A DNA stretch of 64,000 nucleotides from Oncomelania hupensis. Lineage: Eukaryota; Mollusca; Gastropoda; Littorinimorpha; Pomatiopsidae. A program made the position numbers and the translations under genes. Positions 13,505-23,680 of this stretch are shown piece after piece. The stretch is taken from positions 21,005,958 through 21,069,957 of the forward strand of contig CM072512.1 in the NCBI GenBank assembly GCA_036898135.1. The letters are read 5' to 3'. A model generated the notes under the pieces. It worked only from the letters and a program-made list of their open reading frames with translations, did not search any database and had not been told where the DNA came from. Position 1 is the stretch's first letter; the number at the start of each line of letters is the position of its first letter.

Positions 13505-15530
13505 CTGTGAATGACAAACATAAGGCATAATTAATTCTTTGGGAGGGGTGATTGCATACAACTGTAAACACCACACACACACAAATTTGCTGCATGAAAA
13601 GGCCAGATCAACTTATTTCTACCACATGATAATGACTATCTTGATATTAATACATTCAGCAACAATAATGCTTTAGTCATGCTTATTGTGTAAACATTAC
13701 CAAATCTTCTTTGTTAAAAAAACAACAAAACCAACAAACAAGTAAGAAAAAAACAATTCGTACTATAAACACTATTTTTGTTTCTAGAAATGCTATGGAG
13801 ATGAACAACAATGGACAATATCAAACATCTTTCAACAAATTATAACACGCCAGATAGAAAGATTTAAAACTACACAAAAGCGCAATATATTTTAAAATAT
13901 ATTTAATCAAACAACAGCAAATATGATTACAAGATTATAAAAATATAAATGATTAATTTCATGTGGAACAAACAGTAATCAAGAAAATCTACTCTGGCAA
14001 AATGCTTTTAGTTTAAAAAATGAAAATGTGAAAAATGAAGTTTTAAGTTAGTGGTTGATTTTTCTGTGGGCAAAGCATAATTATTAACAAAACACATCTT
14101 AGAATCAATGCAACTGCAAGGCAACAACTCCCCCAACTCACCTTCCCCCACTCCACATTCCTCACCCCTCTTCTTCCTCCTCCCCCTCCCCCCCCCCAAA
14201 AAAAGCAAAAAAAACACAATAAAATAAGAAAATTTAAAAATAAAATGCAATAAAATAAACGTTAAACAAAAATTTTATCAATAAGAACTCGAAATTAACA
14301 GACTTAAAATTAAACTAATAAGATTAACTTTTAAAAATCTATTCCTATGAATTAAATACTCCATACTTATTATTTTGAAACCTTTCTTTTATAATGCTGC
14401 AGCAAACTTGGAAATAATGTAAAAAAAAAGAAAAAAAAAGAAGACATAATTGCTACGTCTAACATCGTGAGCATATGAGCACATACACTGTCAAGCTGAA
14501 TAAAAGAATTATCCTTATATAAAGTGGATTTTTTAAATTGTTTTAAAACTTTAATTGCGTTGCAAAGCACTGACAACCAATTGTTTTATTCTCTCTCAAA
14601 GAGTGCGACATTTACATTTTTCTCCCCATTAAACCACTGAGAGCAATATCAAGACCAGAAGAAAGTGGCATAGAAATAACCAGAAAGAACACAATTGGGT
14701 GTTCTAGTGCTGAACCAGTTAACTGTCCATTCCTAGATATTTCTAAGTAGACTACATGAAAGTCTAAACTTCACCATAGATGAATAAGGCGAAAACAACT
14801 GAAACTAATTTAACTAAAGTTGTAATATGAAATATAATCTAAAAATCACACATGTGTATTAGGAATTAGGGAAACTGTTAAAATAACAGGCCGTTAAGCA
14901 ACTTATGCTCTTACTTAAAGTAGGTAGGGTCATGGGAAGATAAACAATAAATAATATTTTTAAAAGAATTAAAATCAATAAATAATAAAGAAAGAGAGAA
15001 ACTGTTAACACTTGTTGACATTATAAAAGAACTTACACAAAAGTTGTCAATGATAAGTTCAAGTGGCAAGTTGAGCGTCAAACCTTATCATGTAACTTGT
15101 ATGACATTTAATATTAACAATGGCCTTTTGTTTTTGTTTTCTATGCCATGAACTGTTTGTATTATTGATCAGGTAGAATAACAACTGCTAGTGTTTTGTT
15201 AAAAGTAAAATGGTGTTCAGTGACCTGACCTGTTCAGTTCCTTGTGTTTCTGACAACATGTAATTTACCATAATTCTGATTTTTTTTTTTCGCAAGCATC
15301 AATGTGATCTAGTTAAAGAAGTTTCCTGGCAATACTTGTTGGTGCTCTGATGAGAGAAAGTAGTTAGTATCTTGAAGACACCTTTAGAGACTTATACATA
15401 TTTAAGTTTGTCTGCAGCAAGAAGGAATATGTTTCTCATAAAACATAATGTAGAATTAAACATTTTCCTCATAATGGAATGCTATTTTTCATGTTTGCGT
15501 GGAATCAAAACACACAAGTTCATGACACAC

Positions 15531-15903
15531 CTTTTTCATCCAAGCCCTTGTGGTGGTGGTAGTGACTCTGAAAAGTACTCTTGGAGGAGACCTGCCTATA
15601 AGGGTGACTGAGAGCCTTGGCTGACAAAGACTTGTGGAACAGGTGTTTAGGGCTATTTCCCACTGACTGCCCCGACGCACGAGACTGAGTCACAGACATC
15701 GACTCCAATGAACTGTCCTCCTTACATGGTTTGTCAGAGAAAACGATCTCGGCTTTACATTTGTACTTGATGCCTACCACCCTTACATCCTCTCCTTCTC
15801 TGGATCGCTCGGCAGCTGCTTGTCCAAAGCGGTGATTGCTCTCAAAGGCATCTTCCTCCGAGCAGAACAGAAAGCTGCACCTTTCACAACACCGTCGGAA
15901 CAT
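15531..15903 (-). CDS. Candidate alternative first exon: kinase-less, hub-only CaMKII isoform (alphaKAP-like)
   Basis: ATG at 15903, 124 codons, then phase-1 donor GAAAAAG|GTGTGT, which joins in frame to V7 at 13504. In-frame TGA at 15907-15909 precedes the ATG and no plausible phase-compatible acceptor lies inside, so it cannot be read as a normal cassette. The protein starts MFRRCCERCSFLFC, a basic Cys cluster that could be S-acylated, then turns Ser/Lys-rich with a His cluster (HYHHHK) near residue 115. Joined to V7-V11 it would give 286 residues: a linker-hub protein with no kinase. Mammalian alphaKAP has the same logic, a membrane-anchoring first exon spliced to the linker and hub. I do not recognise the 124-residue sequence itself. 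Alternative: a chance ORF, since other ORFs of similar length in this window are spurious. Confidence 0.5.
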
Positions 15904-15906
15904 GCA

Positions 15907-15912
15907 TCACAT
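15907..15912 (-). promoter_or_regulatory. Start-stop upstream ORF (ATGTGA)
   Basis: ATG immediately followed by TGA, three bases upstream of the candidate initiation codon at 15903 and in the same frame. Minimal start-stop uORFs are known to hold initiating ribosomes and lower translation of the next ATG. Relevant only if the 15.9 kb exon is transcribed. Confidence 0.4.
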
Positions 15913-16162
15913 GACACCTCATCAAGCTCGATAACTGATTTGTTACGCTATGCTATGAGACAGCTAATACCACCGAATAATCACGATGTTTACTTGAAGC
16001 AAAAGCAGAAATGACACTGGTATATGGTGATCGTCTTTTCAGATCACTGTAGTGTAGCGCAATAACCGCTGAACAGAACACACACTGCGCAGGAGACAAG
16101 TTCAGTATCAGTAATATTAGCTACAGGAGATGACACCGTCAAAGCAGCCAGTAGGTGATTTG

Positions 16163-16178
16163 GATATATATATTATAA
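16163..16178 (-). promoter_or_regulatory. TATA-like sequence upstream of the 15.9 kb exon
   Basis: On the minus strand the run TATAATATATATATC lies about 260 bases upstream of the ATG at 15903. The surrounding 300 bases are less AT-rich than the intron average. A consensus donor (TGTAAG|GTGAGC, at about 16246) further upstream could instead end a non-coding leader exon. Weak evidence on its own. Confidence 0.25.
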
Positions 16179-17536
16179 CGGACAGATTCAGTCTGTGCCT
16201 GTGTCTAGGCAACTGCTTCTCCATATGGCGCCAGCTCACCTTACAATGTTGCTGATATTTATTTGCACGATCGCGCTGCTACCGCGCCTATGCACTGCCG
16301 CAAATTATTTAATACTGATTCAGTTAACAAGGAGCTCTGCTCTTTAAAACGTTATTACTGTTCCAGTCAACTGCTGCTGGTGAAGCTGAAAAATACTGAA
16401 GCTGAAACATCTCCCTGAAGACCAAGCAATCATCTAAAACCTGTCGATTTAGATGTAGTCATTCATACACATATCGCCACTGCGATTTAATGTAACTTTT
16501 CTACACATATGGATATAGTCAATAATACATAATGTGTATGTTGTTAATAGAGAAAGTCGTATATGTTACCTCTGGATGAACGCTAAATTTGTCATTTGTG
16601 TTAGTTTAAAACAAAAACCGTGGTTACTTCTCAACACCATGTTAGTACACACTGCTTACAAGAGGTATGTGTGCTATACAGTATTGGCTTTCAGAATATT
16701 CATAGAAATAATAGAGATTAATATACCATCGTCTGGACCATCTGGACCTGTAAAGCGTTAAAATATAATATTTAGTTAGAGGCAAGTTTATTACTTGGCA
16801 TTCTTATTACTGGCCGTATACATAACACTAAAAGATATGTAATCCAAGCTTCCTACAAGGGAAAGGGGCGGTTGAGGGAAACGGCCGAGCATTGTTAAGG
16901 TAATCACGGTGATTCATACTGGTTTACAACTTATGTTAATCTGATGAATACAAATTGATACAACAACAACAATACTGGTTTAGCAAAACATGGTCTTTAA
17001 ATGAACTTGGAAAAAAAAATCGACCAGACCACTACTTGACATCAATAATAACAAAACAGTGAGAGCACTCCACTGTGGAAGTTTGAGGGGATGGGTTGGG
17101 GACGGAGGTTACCAGGCGGACAAGAAGCCAGTAGAAGACGATAAAACTAGTACCTTTCGCAGTTGCGATAATGGGTTCTTGGTAAGTGGTGAGACAGCTG
17201 TCTTTAATGGGCGCCAAGTATTGGAATAAAGCCCGCAAACAGGACCGAAGATTTGCTTAACTATTGTATAAAACAATCAAGCAAACTCCACCTATGTTTT
17301 ACTCAATAGCAATAACAACATCAAGTGTTGCGTAATTAAAAGGTACAGGAAATAATGTCCACAACCATGTTCTCTCTCCTCCAATTTAATCCAGGTTCCT
17401 GAAAGGTCAGTGACCAAGTTTTATTTTTTTTTAAATCACAGGACACGTTAAATGGGAAGACCTGGCAGCAAAACTGATTAGCCCATCGCTTTTAAATGGG
17501 GGTTGACACCAAGTCAGAGGGCGGCAAGGTCGATAG

Positions 17537-18172
17537 TTTGTTATTCATTGCTTACAAGGTCCAGCGGACTGCAAAGAGCCGGATCAGGACCACAAAATCA
17601 GGATCACAACTTGGTTAAAATAGGACTCACCTCTGATCCGTATTAAAGATCTGCTGAAAGAACCCTAGTGGTAACACTGAAGGCACTCCACCAGCCGGTC
17701 ACTTTACAATAAAGGCATCCCACCCAGGGGTCGCTGAGGCTATATTCTAATTTATCCAACCCCGTTTACAAAAACCAAATAGAATATAAACATCTCTATA
17801 AAATATTAACAAAACACATGCATTTAAAATGCCTACATTGCTTAATAATAGTATCATAGGAAGCCCTAGTGACCATTTGGCAGAAAGCGTCCAATATTCC
17901 CAAGCTTACCCCACAGACCTCTACACAAATGAGGAGGTTTGGAAGGTTTTTTTTGTTTGTTTTTTTTTTAAAGGTAGGTGACTGGTCTGGCGAAGAAGAT
18001 AGTATATATAGACTAATAGAATAGAGTATAGTAAGAATGAGAAAGAACGCGGGAAAAAGATATCGACAGTAGGAATTTAAAGTTCTAAATTTCCAGAAAG
18101 TGGGAATATTATTTATACAGAAACCCCCGGCAAACCCCACCGGGTGGAGGGGGAGATTAAGGGGTGGGAGGT
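17537..18172 (-). repeat. Repeat family C, 636-bp copy with target duplication
   Basis: Flanked by perfect 11-bp duplications AAGGTCGATAG (17526-17536 and 18173-18183). It aligns along most of its length with 53500-54204: GGTCCAGCGGACT, CACTTTACAATAAAGGCATC, ATAGGAAGCCCTAGTGACC, GGCAGAAAGCGTCCAA, and AACCCCCGGCA near the right end. The shared left end and differing right end fit 5' truncation of a minus-oriented retroelement. No protein domain was recognised. Confidence 0.85.
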
Positions 18173-19142
18173 AAGGTCGATAGCCCGCATGGGAATCGAT
18201 AGACGATAGCAGCTGTAATGACCAGTTGATACATGGCAAATAAGTCGTATTCTATTCCAGTCAATCCTACTCAATCAACGGACAGTGCTATCTATGTCAG
18301 TTCTTCTATCTGCTTTTTATATCCATTTCTGTCATTTTGGAATCCCAAAATCAATTACTTGTAACCGCTGTCAACTTTGCTATTCCAAATCAAGTAAGAT
18401 CAGGTGCATGGCTGTATAAAAACGAACTTCCGGTTAAGAACTTAGCACACGAGTTGCTGTCTTAACATCTCAGAAAATCAAACTGTCGGTTGCATGCCTG
18501 TAACTAACTAGTTTTTCACATCACTGCCTCAACACACTAACTGGAATTCTAGAAAGTTGCTGGCTATTGAACTAGGCAAACACACCAAACATCCGAAAGG
18601 CAGAAAGGGGTGAGGGGAGGGGGTGGGAGGTGAGAGTGGGGAGGTTGGAGAGGGGGGGGGAAGGGAGGGAAATGAGAGGCAAGAGATGCAGGGAGCGGGC
18701 AAAAAGAAACCTCGATATCAGAAAGAAAGGTCGCTGCCCATGAACACGTTTACAGGCTGCATAATAATAAACGCAAAATGCCAGTGAGTGATTCAGTTGG
18801 TCGTTCACTCACTACCGCACCGCTGCAAGGGATCTCTCTGCCTTTAGAAGTGTCTTTTAGACAATACCGCCAACGACAGTGACACCGACTGGCGGACAAT
18901 AGTAGCAAAGAAGCCAAAAGAACACACTGACTTGCTAAAGGGAAATACACTGAAAATGAGCATACATGGCGATACAGGAGAAAGCAGGCTGAGGAGCGAC
19001 GATCTGTGTCAAATAGTCATATGTCGATACAGAGTACTTCATCTAGCTGAAAATCAAGTCAGCATGATCAAACACAAGAGGTTAGAAGTGGAAGAGCTCC
19101 CATTCCATGGTCAAGACACGCAGGTTAGAACGCACAACCTAC

Positions 19143-19193
19143 CTGCTGCCATGGCTATTCCCGAACCATTGCCGGTGGCCGCAACCACATTAC
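19143..19193 (-). CDS. Candidate 51-nt alternative linker cassette of CaMKII
   Basis: The acceptor is TTGTTGATTAG before GTAATG and the donor GCAGCAG|GTAGGT. The length is a multiple of three and both ends are phase 1, so it can be inserted between V6 (A|) and V7 without changing frame. It would add NVVAATGNGSGIAMAA, a small-residue, linker-like sequence, giving NFSS...AAG-RSLN. It is GC-richer than its surroundings. CaMKII linkers in all animals vary by such cassettes. The acceptor pyrimidine tract is poor, which lowers confidence. Confidence 0.4.
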
Positions 19194-21564
19194 CTAATCA
19201 ACAAAGCCATATTAGTAATGGGCACTCTCCACAAAACATATCACACCAATATTACATTATGAAAGGACAGGCAAATGATTCGTTAAACCCACATGCCACG
19301 TCGTGCTTTTTAGTTGTTTACAACAATCAACATAGCATAAAAAGTACTTATTGCAGCACTTATTTTCGTCATCGATTAAATGCTCCTAACAACATTCCGA
19401 TTTATGCACTTGACAACACTGAGGACAATACATGTTGAGCTTTATAAAAGTTTCTTTGAAATACATAGTAGTAGTACTCGACAAAATCTAAAAAAAAGAG
19501 TGAAGCGTAGCTTTCTAATAGTGCAATAATAATTATGATTACTCGTGATAACGCGGTTTTACAGAGTATACTAGATAAAAATGTCTTCATGTTGTTATTA
19601 TAGACACAGATAAGGATACCTTTACAGAAAATGTGAAGAGAGCTGGCATATCAAAACTTAGTGCATTATACTGAGACACCTTACAACACAACTCGGTGAC
19701 ATACACGAAACTCGCTCCCATTGTCAACCACAAACAATAGATAGCCATTAAATCGGACGAGCAAGGCGCGACAGCCACAAGGGCCAGAAAGCACGTTTAT
19801 CCTATAGCTCAGACCAGAGGTGCACCACAAATTCTGCCCTCCACAAAAAATACAGCTATTTCAGAACGAATAATGCAACAACCTTATAGGCAGGAACTAG
19901 TAAACTATTACAAGGCATACGTTAATAGAGTTGCTTAAGTCACTAAAATTATAATAATAATGTGAATACACATATACATTGATGCACGAGTGTAAATCAA
20001 AAATACTCCAGCGGCAGTGTCCAAAATTTCAAATTATGGGAGAGGGGAAAAAAGTCAAAATAAAACCAATAAATAAATCAATATACATGCATAAATAAAT
20101 ATAAACCCCAACACATCAACAGTATTTTTAACTTATTACAAGTCAGTAAATAAAAGCAGTCATATTTGATTTCCACAATACTATAATTCTGTTCAATTAA
20201 GTATCCAATACAGCGATTTTGGACAGTCTAATAATATCTTGTTAATGACACCGTTGCTACTGCTGTTGTTTTTTTTTTTTTTCTTCTCTCTATTCTGTTC
20301 ATCCCTGCCCGCTCCCCATAAGACCCGCCCAAAAAGTAATTGTGTTTAGTTTCAAATACCAACCAGCAGAATGCTAAATATGCACTCTTAAACACATTTT
20401 TTTTATTTCACACCAGGCCGATGCATAAAGTTAAATGATCAAACTGGATGGCTTGGTGGGTGAACTCAAATTAAAGCACACATTTTTCAACGAAAACGGG
20501 TTTTGAAAAAAACAACACAAAGAAACTGAACTGCACACAGTAAGTTTCGGCCAAAACAGGTTGGAGTGGGGGTAATGGTGGTGATGGATGGTGGGGTTAG
20601 GAGTGGAATAAAGGAGCTGTCGGAAATAACTGCATTCTGAGCGCTACGACTTTGTAAAAGCCAGTCATAACGAACACCATCTAATCAAAATCACCTTAGC
20701 CTCGTCAATTCTTCTAGCCAAAGGGTAAAGTGATCTAAATCAAGTTTAAGTTTCTAGGAACCACAATCTCTTCATTATCGACTTGGTCTCTCATCAACTG
20801 TACTAACCAAAGTCTAATGAGATTGCGTTAAAGACAGGACAAAAGCTTAAACTACCTTGTTCTGTTATCTTTTTTTTTTTTTTTTTTTTTTTTTTGTAAG
20901 GTCATTTTTTCCGCCTGAAACTTTTAGTTTTACTACAGAGTATGATTACAGAAAAGTTGATTAATCCACATTATTGAGGTGAACGCTCTCTGATGGGCAT
21001 TGTAAGCAGCATAAACAGTCATAGGTAACGTCACGGATTTTGCCAGCAGAGGGGTTTCTAACGCAGCCGTTGAGCGTCACTTCAGACTACATGCACCCCT
21101 TTGTTTTCCGCTGGGCTAATCTACAGCAACGTACTGGGCTTAGTTGGTCACGATCCTCTGCGCCTGTATTCTGAGGGACGTGAGCCATTTATTGCTATAC
21201 CAGACAAACTCTCGGAAACGTTTAGATTCTCATTCAAATTTCACCAAATATTAGACACAAACAAACCATGCATGAATATAATAGGCAAACAATCATAATG
21301 TCTCTTAGTGTAAATTAAACCTTTTTTTTCTCTCTCGCAATTTTGATCTAGACCTCAGACTCACTTTAAGCAGCCACTATAATTTGTGCAAACCATAGAA
21401 AAGTACTTGAACATGTATCACTATTAGTGCTGGTTAACAAAACAGCCTCCAATGAGATGCCTCAATTATACCTATGACAATTACAGATAGTAGCATATCA
21501 CGAGAGGAAAATAAATCACAACGGACAAATATAATTTTGGATGTATGTAGCAGAGTTTGTTTCT

Positions 21565-22360
21565 ATTTCTATCAGTGACCTTGTGATGACCTTGCCCTTT
21601 AGTAACCTTAACCGTGGGATGACCTTGACCTTCAAAATATATGCATATAATTATGATCAATAACCAAATATTGTTGCACATGAAGGGTTCAATATACAGC
21701 CATTCTACTGTACAATGACCTATTTTTTGTATGTTCTTGCAAGGCATAAAATGACCTTGATCTTCAAGATCAAAGCAAAAACTGAACATATATGAAATAT
21801 CAATCTATCGTCTCTAAATACAAAAAGTTTGGACTTACATCTCTCATAGTTTAGGGTCAAGGTCGTTTCAAAGTACCTATACTAAACGACTTTGGACAAC
21901 TCTCGTGACCTTGAGTTGACCTTGAAGTGAGGTTGACCAAATGGTCATAGTAAGCGTGTCTCATCGATATCTATCATGCATCAAAGAATCATAAGTTCAA
22001 TACTTATTTAAAAAAAAATTTAAAGTGAAATTTTACTAACATTTGTGGACCCTGTGACCTTGACCTTGAAGTGAACTCATTAATTCACTGATATTTTTTT
22101 TTATGTCTCATGGCTATACACCATCTTGCCAAGTTTGGTCGTGATAGTTGAAATAGGTTCTGAGATATTAATCCACTTGCAAGTTCTGCACAGGCGGACG
22201 GCGGACATACAGACAAAAGGACGGATTTAAAATAAAATAAAAAAGATGTCATTTTTGGACCATTTAGGACTCATCTCGCACAGATTTGCAAAAATCTGGA
22301 AAATAAAAAAGTATCCTGGGGTGAATACATAGACTCACATCTACGAATGTGAGTCAAAAG
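21565..22360 (+). repeat. Repeat family B, copy 1 (CTTGACCTT-rich)
   Basis: About 800 bases sharing ordered blocks with 34540-35366, 38440-39407 and 46846-47447: TGACCTTGACCTTCAA, ATATATGAAA.ATCAATCTATC, CATGCATCAAAGAATCATAA, CTTGACCTTGAAGTGA, CCAAGTTTGGT.GTGATAGTT, GCGGACGGCGGACA, and a terminal hairpin. All five copies point the same way. The last 24 bases (22332-22355) form a 9-bp stem, GACTCACAT / ATGTGAGTC, with a 6-base loop. Confidence 0.8.
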
Positions 22361-23523
22361 ATCAGTTTTCACGACTGAAAGACAGCTGCTCGATTTCTAA
22401 AGTCCGTTTCGATTGAACGAGCTTTGATTCAAAATGAATGATATACGATGTGACTTTAGACAAATAGAAATAAGCATTTACCACACACATAATATATAAA
22501 CTAAATAAAAAGGGAAAGCACAACTAGACTTACTGCATTCCACGTCATTGTCAAAACTGGCTGCCATCTCCCCAGCTAAGTGTTAGAAAACAATACTTTG
22601 AACTAAACATATCCTCCTCAACTAAAACTAGCTTCCCCAAGTCTAACAACAGTAACTAAACAATAGCTACGCACAAAACAGGCATGTCACAGTCTGTGAC
22701 ATGTACTAGCCATTACCATGCATGCGTCCTGTCTTAATTTTATTGCCAGCAGTCTGCGGCGTGAATCGTTCGAGAATTATGGGATATGGAATTTGGTGGG
22801 TATAGAGGACAGGGTACAGTAAAAACCCAAATAGGGAAAGAAAGGGATACGAAGAATAGAATAAGAACTAGTCCCGCAACTAATGCAAACAGCTGCACTT
22901 AATATTAGCTTCGCTGTGTAAATTATACTGTATAACGCATGCACATACCTGTGTCAGCGTACGACTTGCGTTTCTACTAGGCAAACGAGGAAACCGACAA
23001 TAACTATAATTATTGTAATTGATAGCTTGAATGTAGTTTTATGTAAATAAATACATAAATAAAATAAAATAAAAAGTCGAGAGAAATTTATTTTGCTCTT
23101 TATATGTGATGACAACGAAAAATCCACACGCAATTGACGATGCAATAGTTGTTTTAGAAAATGCGATAGATGTTTTAGAAAATTAATTACAAACTAATGT
23201 CAAACCAACCGATAATATGACTAGAGCTGTGCTCCTTAATAGACAGATAGACTGGAACACAGACACACACACACACACACATTTACCTACAAATGGCTCA
23301 CACACTCAGCCATCGTATAGTGAGTGAATTGATTCTAGTTTAGCGTCTCACGCGAAATCCAGTTCTCAGTCTCACCAAAGACATAGACAGTTCTACCGTT
23401 ATTGGTCTCACATAAAAAGTCGGAAGTGAACAGGGATATATATAGAGAGAAGAGCTAAAACCTTCTCGCTTTCCGCTGTCACATCCTTCAAGTTCCGGGT
23501 CTCCTAGTTTATCCGAGCGCCTT

Positions 23524-23680
23524 TGCGCATGCGCCAGGTCATGTCGGGCCGGCTTTTTCACGAAGTTCTTAGGCGTCATAACCCTAACCCTAACCCAAAC
23601 CCTAAACTCTTAACTCTAAACTCTAACCCAAACCCTAACCCTAACCCTTACGAAGACTATGATAGCACTGTGCGCATGCG
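23524..23680. promoter_or_regulatory. Two NRF1-type palindromes flanking a telomere-like block
   Basis: TGCGCATGCGCC at 23524-23535 and TGCGCATGCG at 23671-23680 match the GCGCATGCGC core bound by NRF1-type factors. The 23340-23900 stretch is CpG-richer than the rest of the intron, as promoters often are in AT-rich genomes. No transcript start can be assigned from the sequence. Confidence 0.3.
23579..23651. repeat. Interstitial telomere-like repeat (CCCTAA)n
   Basis: About 73 bases made of AACCCT units, with variants (AAACCCT, AACTCTA) in the middle and canonical CCTAACCCTAACCC at both ends. The G-rich TTAGGG strand is the minus strand. TTAGGG is the ancestral animal telomere repeat. Such internal blocks arise by telomerase-assisted break repair or by insertion. 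Confidence 0.85.

Noticed and set aside
17796..18239. 147-codon minus-strand ORF
   Set aside because: It lies inside the family C repeat and crosses its border; no domain and no similarity to a protein I know.
18932..19438. Longest plus-strand ORF (168 codons from a TTG)
   Set aside because: No ATG near its start, no recognisable domain, unremarkable composition, and it lies antisense to the CaMKII intron; probably chance.
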